From Fragilaria crotonensis (taxonomy: Eukaryota; Bacillariophyta; Fragilariophyceae; Fragilariales; Fragilariaceae), in contig JAKSYS010000536.1 in assembly GCA_022925895.1 (NCBI GenBank), positions 1 through 43,283 on the forward strand: 43,283 nt of DNA, in the 5' to 3' direction. The position numbers and the translations under genes were made by a program. The notes under the pieces were generated by a model that had not been told where the DNA came from, did no database searches, and saw nothing but the letters and a program-made list of their open reading frames with translations. Positions 21,271-29,904 of this stretch are shown here, piece by piece. Numbering within the stretch: position 1 is the stretch's first letter; the number at the start of each line of letters is the position of its first letter.

Positions 21271-24200
21271 TGGGTGCTATGTATGTTACGTGTAGCTAGA
21301 CTAAACTAGGGATGTGTGTATGAATGGGCCGGTACAACAGTGCCGTAGGCATTGCGTAGCGGTGCGCCAGTGCTATACATCCGGAAAGCTAGAATCCGGG
21401 GCTTGCTCCTTGGGGAGACGTCGTTCGGCAGCGGGATCGGCGGCAGGGGCGATGGGGCATATCAGTTACATGCGGTAGAGGCCGAGGCCCGCTCCGCAGT
21501 CCCATATCGGGGAGGGGGTTCGGCGCATCGGGTTGCGATCGGCGCGGAGGCAGCGGCTCGCGGAGCGAACCAGGGCGATCGCGAGGCGCGATCGTACGAA
21601 GCCACACACTTCGGAGTACGATCGCTTCCATTTGGAAGCCAGGCTGGAGGCCAGCCGCCGCGAAGCGGCGGTTGCCTCCACGCCTTGCATTCCGTCCACT
21701 GAGAAGACGAGGGGAGTGAAGGTTCGGCGTCGCGCAATGCAGAGCGCGCCGTACTTCGCCTTCTTCTCCTTCTCATGACGCAGGAGGACCTTCTCCGGGG
21801 GAGGTGTTGCGATTCGATGGGGCATCCGTGTCGGTGACGCGGACATCGAAGATCGCAGTGGTGCCTCGGGTCCAGAAGCCGTGGACAGCGATGTCGCCGC
21901 GGAGTTCTGGGGTGGGTTCGGTGCGGTTGGCGCCCGCCGCCTGCACGTCCTGACTCGTTCGGATGAGGGGTTCGTCAGAGACTGTGGAGGGGGTGTGCGC
22001 CTGCCCGCAGAGCTGTCCCCACGTCGCCACGAGGTCGTTGTGGCGGTGGAGGATCAGGCCGCCTTTGCGACAGGACATGGCGTGCTCCGTCGTGAAGCGT
22101 TCGCCGCATCCGTCACATCGGGGCGGGAGAGATGTAGGCGGCAGGCCTAAGCGGAGGCGGACGCCGTCTCGGAACTCCTCGGCCGAGAGGTCGGAGCCAT
22201 TGAGAAGGCTCGGCAGGGTGGAGAGCCAGGCCCCTGTCGCCGCCGACCGTACGATGCGTCGCTTCTCCAGGGGTCGCGAGCTCGCGAGTATCGCGTCCAG
22301 GCGGCTCGCGTGAACGCGAGACCGACTCGCCTTCGCCGCGAGGCGACCTCTGGAAGCGTCACGCCTGTGCTCCGTAGCACAGAGCCTGTCGCCTGTCACG
22401 AGGGGACCCCTGGAGAAGGGTCGTACTCTCCTTCGACGCCGCGAAGCAGAACTCGCCTGTGGCCGTCGGGTCGGGGATGCCCAAGCCTCCCAGTCGCGTT
22501 GGGAGAGCGAGGAGCGGGCGGAGTTTGGCTACCTCCTCGACGGTGGTGTCGAGGAGAGCCGGCAGGAAGACAGTGGCAATGGCAGCCTCCAGCGGTGCGA
22601 AGGCGGGCGCGATGTCTGGCGTCACGCGCTGGAGGTATTGCCACTCCGCCTGGAGTGACTGCGACAGACCGGCGTAGGCGGTCTGTGGATACCTCCTCGC
22701 CGCCGCCGCGAGGCAGTGGACGCCCTCGATCCATTGCTGGACTTGGGGGTCCACCCATGCCGCCTCGGCGGCTCCCGAACCCACGAAGCCGCCCAGGTAG
22801 CGGTGCCCTTCCTCGTGTCGGAAGTTGAACTCCGCGAGGGACGCGAGGGCGGGTGGCGGGGTCGCGAGCGGGACGATGAGGATCGACTTGTCCGGCTCGG
22901 GGAAGTAGCCCCCTGCGCGGCCCAAGGTCGAGAAGTAGGCGCTGAGCCTCGGCGATGCCTTCGACAGAGCCTGCCATGGCCGCGTCGTCCGCGTACCATG
23001 GCTGGGCGACCGTGGGGACGCGCGCTCGGAGGGTCTCGGCGAGCGGCGTCAGCGCGAGTCCGTAGAGCACCATGGAGAGGGGGTCGCCTTGCGTGACCCC
23101 CTCTCGCGAGAGGATGATCTCGCAATCTCCCCCGCGCCGTCGCAGGAGGAGTTGGGCGGAGTGCCGGTAGCAGTTGAAGCTGAACCGTGCCCCGTTGGCC
23201 CACCGGTGGCGCACGGTCCACAGCATGGCCTTGCGGCCGAGCTCGTTGAAGCCGTTGGTCGCGTCGACCAGGAGAACGGCTGTGGCCTCCGCCGAGGAGA
23301 TGCCCACGTCGTCGGCGATGGCCGCGAAGGCCTCGTCCAGCGTCATGTCAGCAAGGGGGACGGGGGGCAGCTCAGCCATTGGTGGCTCGGGAGCTTGCGT
23401 GAGGGGGTCGTCGTCGGCCTGCGAGTCAGGTGGTGGTGCAGGGATCAACGAGGGGTCGGTGAAGACGTCACGCACGGCGTGTACGGCGCCTTCGATGCCG
23501 GCCTGGAGGCCGGCACACAGGTTGTAGTTGCCGCATGCGGCGGTAGCCTGTGAGCCAATGGCCTTGAGCAGGCATTTGGCCCACAGGCGACGGTACACCT
23601 CGCCGATACCAACCGGGCGGGTGCCAGGTTGCTTGTCGAGAGCAACCAGGCGATTCGCCATCACGGCACGGTAGGCTGCCCAAGGCGGCGAGGTGTTGGC
23701 GAGCCAGTTGGTCCAGGCCGCCATCTCCTCTCGGAGCGCCTCGGACTCGCGTCCGAAGCGTAGCAGCCAGTTGGCGAGGTCGACGGCGTCGGTGCCGCCG
23801 GGGCCGGCGGCGCCGGCTAGCCGTGAGGAGATAGCCTCCACGTCGTCCTGTGTGATGCACACAGGGACGGGGGCTGGGAGATCGGGGTAGGGCTCGAAAG
23901 CCCCATCAGCGTCGCCCACGGAGGCCGGGTCGCGGAGGGCAGGGTGCTTCTCTTGAAGCACCTGCCAGACTGGTCGGCCTGCCTTCGAGCAGAGGTCGTC
24001 AGGCTGGCGGACGCCGCCGCCGGAGCGGTCGGTGAGTGTTCGCACGGCCGAGCGAAGTCTGCCGGAGAGGACGCGTGCATTGAAGGAGCGAGCGCGCGCC
24101 TCTTCGTCGGGTGGGCGGGAGGTGGGTTGCCGAGAGTGGACTTCCCCCTCAGCGTCGTCGACCAAGGCCTTGAAGTGGCCTTGGTCCCACAAGTCCATGC

Positions 24201-25439
24201 GTTGCGCGAGGCGCAAACGAATGTCCTTGGCTCGACGAACCCCTGGTGTCGTCTGCAACACGGTTGCGACAAACACCAGGGGGCGCTCCGAATTCCAACG
24301 GCGTTCGCGTACGCCCCGGAACTCGGAGGTGAGGATGGCAAGGAAGCGCCTCCCCACTCTACCGGCGGGGGCCTGGTAGCGTGTGGTGGCAATCTGTGCC
24401 ATCCTCCTCCATCGGCGCTGCCAGAGCGCGTCATCGGAGTAGTCGCCATGGAGGTGCGTCCCGTCGTTGTCGTGGACGTGGTCACCTAAGGCGTCATCCA
24501 GAAGGCGATCTGCCGCGGTTACGAAGTAGCCGGGCAGATCGGCCCCCGCGTCCGGCGTTACTGCCGGGCCGGGGGTCGCCTCTGGATCTTCCCGTGCAGT
24601 GGCGTTGGCCCTATTGGCCGCTGCCACTGTCACGGGGGGACAAGCAGGAATCGGGTCCTCGCCAGCGTTGGCGGCCGTCTCTGTATCCGTCGGGGCGGTC
24701 TGGGAGGGGTCGTCATTGTCGTCGTCGGGCGTCGGAGCGGGGGTCCGATCCAGTGGCTCCGGGGTCATGCCGACGTCACCGTCGACGTCGATCGTCGATG
24801 CGGATGGTTGTCGGGTTGTCTGGGAAGGCGCTGGGGGGATCTCGGGCGCGGTCGGAACGGCAGCTGGTGGGGCGGATTCGATTGCTGGGGTGGGCTCTGT
24901 GGTCGCAGGTGCGCTGGGACTGGTGAAGAAGCATCGTAGTGTCGTGGTGTTCGGCGGTGGCAGCGGCGCTCGCTTGTTCTGGCAGTTGCTGAAGCAGCTG
25001 CACGAAGTGCAGCGCCTGTTCGCAACTCGACAGGGACAAGCCTGTGAGCGAGCTGTCGGCCGTGCCAGGGCACAGGTCGACGATCTCGAGCAGTCGCAAC
25101 AGCGCTGAAGGACTTGTCGCTGTCGACGCAACGGCGGTTCGCGAGTGGAACCATCGTCGTCATCGACGTGCGAGTCGTCATGCAACGGCTGCGGACGGAC
25201 AGAGGACGGACGCTCGCGCGTTGTACCGTGGGGTACGAGCGCGCTACGCGTCGAGGAGTTTTGAATTTCCTGGCGCGCGGTTGGCAACATGAGGCGACGA
25301 TGACCGACACCGTCGATCATCGCCGTTGCGGCATCATTCGCCGCCGTTCCTCGGCTGTCGCCCCTCGCGGCACCATTCACACTCATGACACTACACAAAG
25401 GCTCTCTCGTCGGCTTGACTTGACGACAACTCCGATGTG
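21271..25439 (-). mobile_element. Non-LTR retrotransposon with restriction-like endonuclease (R2/NeSL/CRE-like), inserted in (GT)n
   Basis: A 4.17-kb element, visibly richer in G and C than its flanks. It has one long ORF on the minus strand, a 5' UTR of about 50 bp (25439-25387) and a 3' UTR of about 195 bp (21465-21271). There are no LTRs and no poly(A) tail; the 3' end (sense) is CATACATAGCACCCA followed directly by (AC)n. It lies between two GT arrays, and the DNA outside these matches the continuous dispersed repeat at 10518-10710. Boundaries are set by the arrays and may be off by a few bases. Confidence 0.75.
21466..25386 (-). CDS. Retrotransposon polyprotein: CXC-like Cys cluster, reverse transcriptase, CCHC, restriction-like endonuclease
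   Basis: Starts at the ATG at 25386; the frame is open further upstream but only through the GT array. Residues about 96-137 (25101-24976) are a cysteine cluster with CDCS, CPCR, CTSCSC and NCQNK that resembles a CXC DNA-binding motif. A long Pro/Thr/Asp-rich linker follows. Reverse transcriptase motifs: RPVGIGEVYRRL, VDATNGFNEL (motif A Asp), REGVTQGDPLSM (motif B), YADD at 22995-22984 (motif C), then GYFPEPDKS. A C-x2-C-x7-H-x3-C knuckle (22117-22070) precedes RGDIAVHGFW and FDVRVTD, which look like the acidic residues of the PD-(D/E)XK endonuclease of R2-like elements, and KAKYGALC near the end. Apparent +1 (or -2) breaks at about 22910 (G run), 22393 (C run) and 21795 (C run) interrupt it. 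About 1,305 residues. Confidence 0.8.
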
Positions 25440-25463
25440 GTGTGTGTGTGTGTGTGTGTGTGT
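25440..25463. repeat. (GT)12 microsatellite, 5' flank of the retrotransposon
   Basis: Uninterrupted GT dinucleotides immediately beyond the 5' end of the minus-strand element, matching in orientation the (GT)14 array at 21243-21270. Confidence 0.95.
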
Positions 25464-25575
25464 TACGGAGTATGACCACTCTGAGGTACCGTTGTACTGT
25501 TACGTGGATCACATGTACTACAGGTCTACAGTACATAAATCGACGGTAATTTATGTTGGAACGACAGTGTCCTAC
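25464..25575 (+). repeat. Dispersed repeat, copy B, right fragment, with conserved hairpin
   Basis: ACGGAGTATGACCACT, TCTACAGTACATAAATCGA and GTAATTTATGTTG align with copy A (10590-10710). The inverted repeat CATAAAT (25534-25540) and ATTTATG (25549-25555) is conserved, while its loop differs in sequence and by one base in length. Confidence 0.7.
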
Positions 25576-25954
25576 GTTACTGAAGTAAAATACTATACGG
25601 ATTCAAAGTTACTGGACGGAATACTCATTGAATTTGCTGTAAACAGGTTGCTTCGCAAATGCTCTATGAATACTGTAAAACACCAGAATGTATCGTACAT
25701 ACTCCGATCAGTTGTGAGGAACCCACTAGTATAATATAATAATTCAATCCGCTCTTCCGCCGCGCAGGACTGATTGCTGATTGGCATCCACCATCACTCG
25801 TAATTCACACTCAGCACTCACCATTCACCTCCGATCTCAAACACTACCCGGGCATGGAAGGGCCTCGGCAAGCAATTGCACTCTCCTGCTGACTGCTGAT
25901 TGCTGAGCCATGCTGCCTTCTGCTTCTGTTTTATTCAAACATTCTTCCCTTCAT
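25576..25954. other. Intergenic, 3' of the LRR gene
   Basis: A 379-bp stretch with simple words such as ACTCAGCACTCAC at about 25809 and GCTGACTGCTGATTGCTGAG at about 25888, akin to the 7-mer repeat at 5691. No gene or RNA was recognised. Confidence 0.45.
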
Positions 25955-27252
25955 TCAACAGGAAAAACCACCTGGAGTACTTTGTCTGCAGCAATCTGAT
26001 TGACATGTGAGCATATCACCACAGTAAAATATACGAGCGTCTGAGATTCGGCAGAGGGATGTCGGAACTGTCCCGGACACCTGAGTGTCGACAAAATTCA
26101 ACCAAGTCAGCATTGTTAAGAGGCCGATCTCACTGGGAATTGTCCCCGACAACGGATTAATGCCAAAATTCAAGAAAGCCAGGTTTGTCAAGCGCCCCAT
26201 CTCACTTGGAATTTTCGAATTCAAGCTATTTTCGTAGAAACCCAAATATGTCAGCGCTGACATGCGCCCCATCTCACTTGGGATTTCTCCCGCCAACGCA
26301 TTGTAGTCGAGATTCAAATGCGACAGCTGTGTCAAGAGCCCGAACGCGCTGGGAATTACCGATGATAACTGATTCTTGTAGAAGTCCAAATACGACAGCT
26401 GTGTCAAGAGTCCGATCGTACTGGGAATTCTTGAAGACAAACGGTTGCCGTAGAAAGACAACCGAGTCAGCTGTGTCAAGAGCCCGATTTCGCTTGGAAT
26501 ACTTGATGTCAACGTATTGCTGATGAAAGACAGCCAAGTCAGCTGTGTCAAGAGCCCGATCTCACTGGGAATTCCTGACGACAAGGATTTGGACTCCCAA
26601 TGCAAATACGTCAGCTGTGTCAAGAGCCCGATCTCACTGGGAATTGTGGTTTCAGTTGCGTCAACAGTTGAGCGTGTCGAAAGGCACGCATTCAAGTCTT
26701 GAAGGCCAATAAAATTGCAGGCAATTTGATGCTGCGTCGAATTGGTTGGGACGACCGGTGTGGGGCGGGGCGTCCCCGTAGTTGGGACCGGCGTGGGGGG
26801 GCGCCACGGGGGCATTCGTCGTTGGGGCCGGAGAAGGGGGCTCCGTAATTGGGGCCGGAGTGGGAGGCTCCGTAATTGGGACCGGAGAAGGAGGCTCCGT
26901 AATTGGGACCGGAGAAGGAGGCTCCGTAATAGGGACCGGAGTGGGGGTTGCCACGGGAGACTCCGCACGAATTGGCACCGGAGTGGGAGGAACCACCGGA
27001 GGCACAGTTATTGGGGCCAGAGTGGTGGGCGCATCCGTACGATTTGGGACCGGAGTGGGTGGCACCAGCGGGGGCTCAGTAGTTGGAGCCCGAGTGGGAG
27101 GGGCCCGTCCCCGGGGTGGCAATGGGAGCGACGATCGGGGCACTTGTAACGACAACAACAACAACAATCGCAACAACCACAGACACAGCAAGTGCCAACT
27201 TAAAATCCGTTCGACGGTACCATGACACACGTGGAGGATTCGCTTGAGCCAT
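25955..27252 (-). CDS. Membrane-anchored leucine-rich-repeat protein
   Basis: The ATG at 27252 gives MAQANPPRVSWYRRTDF, then a hydrophobic helix at about residues 18-36 (LALAVSVVVAIVVVVVV) with basic residues before it. This suggests a type II anchor or uncleaved signal. A Pro/Thr-rich linker of about 130 residues with repeated PVPITEPPS units follows. A Cys-containing cap (HQIACNFIGLQDLNACLS) precedes eight 24-residue plant-type LRRs with the pattern IPSEIGLLTQLTxLxFxxNxL. A cysteine-rich end (CGDMLTCQSDCC) caps the solenoid. No kinase domain follows. Diatoms have many such surface LRR proteins, and recognition or adhesion is a reasonable guess. Two apparent frame breaks lie in the linker at about 27110 (near C/G runs) and at the G7 run 26795-26801. 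About 432 residues. Confidence 0.7.
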
Positions 27253-28010
27253 GTTTTTGCGAGCTGACCTTCAGCGCTGTCGCAGTCAAGAAGTCTGGAC
27301 GCAAGTTGGTCGTTGGGTGATGATGTGATGATGCAAGTGTTCGTTCAACACGTCGCCTGTGTTCATACGCTCATACATTAATTCTTTACTCGTGCATTAT
27401 TAGGGCACGGGTACGGGGGTGGTGGTGTGGTACTTATTTGGGAGATCTGCCGGGTGGGTACCATAGGAGTCTTGTTTCCACTTTATTCTCCACTATAGCG
27501 GAAACTTAACAGAGCAACGGAAACAGATATGCGAAGGAAATTCAGCATGATTCCGAGCGGCGGGACTTCAATTCTGGGAGATTAGCATACTTCGACAGAG
27601 TAGCAAATAAACGTCGCTCTTCAATTTGCGAGTACGTCTGCTGTTAGTGTGTTCATCCGATTCCGCGACAATTCACCTGGGAAGGTCCGGCAAACGCACC
27701 TCCGCTTGGTATATTTTGTATGTAGGAAGCTACGAGACTAAATCTGATTTTGCCGGACCTCTCTCAGAGCAGATTACACTTTCAATCACACACTCTCTAT
27801 ATATATACACTGTATGTTGTATGTATACAACACGACTGGAAATTCTGATTTGCGTGAATCTGCAGTGAAAGGCTACATTGCTACCTGTACTGGCTGATTC
27901 CCTGATGGACAATGCTTCTTGAATAAAAGCTTGACAGTCGAACGGCGACCTTCGTTGGTTGGAATTTTCCTTTGCATTCTGACTCAGGCCTGCGCCTTTA
28001 GATGCGGCTT
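27253..28010. other. Intergenic, promoter side of the LRR gene
   Basis: It contains the LRR gene's upstream region and the 3' flank of the membrane-protein gene. A small inverted repeat (CGTGC and GCACG, about 27391-27410) and a TATATATATA stretch at about 27796 are visible. No convincing coding frame was seen. Confidence 0.4.
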
Positions 28011-28739
28011 TCAAGGTTTGCATCTAGGCAAGTATATAAATGCAAACGAAGGCACGATCATAATCACAATCAGAAAAGGAACCGACAGTGACAGATCCTC
28101 CTTGTGTGTGTTCCTGGTCAGGATAAATGTCTCGTTGTACTTTTGGATCACACGGTTGATGGGCTGCCCGGATCCACCGTTGGTCGAAATGGATATGTAC
28201 ATCTTCTTAGCAACATCGTTAAGCTGTAGAACAAATTCCAAGGCCAAGGAATTGAGCACCATTTCAAGGGCGCTTTTAGCGTAGAAAACGAGGGCAAAAT
28301 TGACGACGTAAACAGCTAATTCGAAGAATGTGTTGGCAACCCAGTCCAAGAACATGAAAACTTTGAGCCAAAAGCGTCCGCGTCCAGGATTTGGGTTAGG
28401 TTGAAGTTCAATCAAAGGCTCGTGTTCCTTAGACACTCCCAATAAAAAAATCTTGCTCCAATAGATCAATCCAATAGCAAATGCAAGACATTTCGATACT
28501 GGGTCGGCAGTGCCCGGACAGAAAGATGTGGCCTTCGCTTGCGGTAGGATATCTAGAAAAAGAAGGCATGGTATCATTACCTGCGCGATGATAATTGGTA
28601 GGAGCTTCACCCACCAAATAGATCCACCCATGAACATGATCGTAAAAAGCCCAATGAAGGACCGGGATCGTAGGTAGGTCCGCCATACCTCAACAGATAC
28701 GTCGGCATTGGCAGCGCACCCCTGCTCCAAATTGTTCAT
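28011..28739 (-). CDS. Multi-pass membrane protein of unknown function
   Basis: Intact 242-residue protein from the ATG at 28739; further upstream the frame has only a TTG. Four hydrophobic segments are seen at about 46-64, 84-101, 127-153 and 217-236. The motif ALEMVLNSLALEFVLQLNDV (about 157-176) sits after the third helix; from memory, similar N-x-x-ALEF motifs occur in multi-pass proteins of diatoms and oomycetes. A positively charged loop lies before the last helix. No enzymatic or channel signature is recognised. There is no frame break or intron. It shares strand with the LRR gene, but 760 bp separate them, so no functional link is implied. Confidence 0.6.
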   Translation of the reverse strand: MNNLEQGCAANADVSVEVWRTYLRSRSFIGLFTIMFMGGSIWWVKLLPIIIAQVMIPCLLFLDILPQAKATSFCPGTADPVSKCLAFAIGLIYWSKIFLLGVSKEHEPLIELQPNPNPGRGRFWLKVFMFLDWVANTFFELAVYVVNFALVFYAKSALEMVLNSLALEFVLQLNDVAKKMYISISTNGGSGQPINRVIQKYNETFILTRNTHKEDLSLSVPFLIVIMIVPSFAFIYLPRCKP

Positions 28740-29360
28740 TTTGACTTTGGTGAATGAATGTTCACTCGATTGGGTTCGCCTGAAACACCCAGAATTCAAT
28801 CTACGATATCTTCCTTGTGTGAGATTTGTTCTGTATGGCGGGTTTCATGCTACACCTTCCTCGCGTTCACTTCCCTATAATTTCTACGACACATACAAAA
28901 TCCCAGAGTAAAATTCTCAAAGATTGTTCTGAAATCCAAAACTCACGAGAATGCCTCTAATCCTGCTCTAATCGGAGTCATGCACGGGTAAGGTTTTACG
29001 TACCCTACACTACACGATCGAAACTATCAAAACACCGAATTAATGCCCGAATGGTCTCTAGAGTGTACACGCGATTTTTTGGGTTAGGACTAGGGTTAAC
29101 CTTATCTGGACTAACCAGTACGACAGTACGGTGACGATATTCCATGAGCATGGACTCGGTCATTAACAAATCCGGTCATCCGTGCGCATCACAACTGCCG
29201 ATAGAATTGAATATTATTACTTTAAACTGTTTAATCTGTTGGCCCATTTTTTCATTCTATCAATGAGTAAGATTACAGGCTGCCTCTGCGCTAAGCTCGC
29301 ACGTACTCCTGCGCCTGTGGTCAAACTAGCTATACAAAAGCTGAGCATGCCAAGACCTAG
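28740..29360. other. Upstream region of the membrane-protein gene and left edge of the AT-rich island
   Basis: Composition turns AT-rich here. Two telomere-like words, GGGTTAGG (29081-29088) and TAGGGTTA (29091-29098), lie close together. No gene is called. Confidence 0.4.
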
Positions 29361-29609
29361 TACAAGTCTGGGATCAGACCATTCAGTGATGACCTGTACA
29401 TCTGTCAGGCGGACCGCTTGTGTCAGTTCCTCAAGAACCTTCAAGTGGACCGGCGCACTGATGAGATGGAATGGTCTGAGGGAATCCTCAGTGTCACTTT
29501 CAACCCAGCAGTGGAAGATGGCAATGGTAAAGAGGCTTTCATTGAAAACTATGGCATATTGACCATTGAGCAAGTTGTGGTCCAAACTCCTAGTACTACA
29601 CATCAATAA
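29361..29609 (+). pseudogene. Possible orphan exon or gene fragment
   Basis: After an AG at 29359-29360 the plus strand is open to a TAA at 29607-29609, with a protein-like composition (for example GIRPFSDDLYICQADRLCQF and EMEWSEGILSVTFNPAVE). It has no start codon of its own near the 5' end and no recognisable upstream exon. The opposite strand is also open for 129 codons with a hydrophobic composition. Either could be a relic; I slightly prefer the plus strand. No family is recognised. Confidence 0.25.
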
Positions 29610-29904
29610 CCAGGGTCAAGAACATGCAAAGGAAATGTACATGTTTTACATGTGCCTTGCGGCATCTCTAAGGAAAAGGGGTTCAAACTAGATAATTTTT
29701 CCTCAGGTCTAGATATATTTACTTGATGCATCGTGTGGGATTTTACTTAAGGAAATTTACATTGTGTGTGAATTTTCTACACTCAGTGGCATGTTTTACT
29801 TAACAACTTTTGCATTGGGTGTTACGGAGCTTCCCTGTAGTCTCCAGTACTTCAAAAATGAGCGCAATCAATTTCAAATATGACCAACCTGTAATCATCA
29901 CCTC

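Noticed and set aside
22310..24926. Several plus-strand Arg/Gly-rich frames across the GC-rich retrotransposon
   Set aside because: GC-rich DNA has few stops on either strand; all recognisable motifs (YADD, CCHC, endonuclease) are on the minus strand.
26742..27225. Plus-strand Gly/Val-rich frames opposite the LRR protein linker
   Set aside because: They mirror the Pro/Thr-rich linker and have no independent start context or domain.
29217..29606. A 129-codon hydrophobic minus-strand ORF
   Set aside because: It overlaps the plus-strand exon-like segment, and neither has a known family; the plus strand has a candidate splice acceptor and a more protein-like composition.
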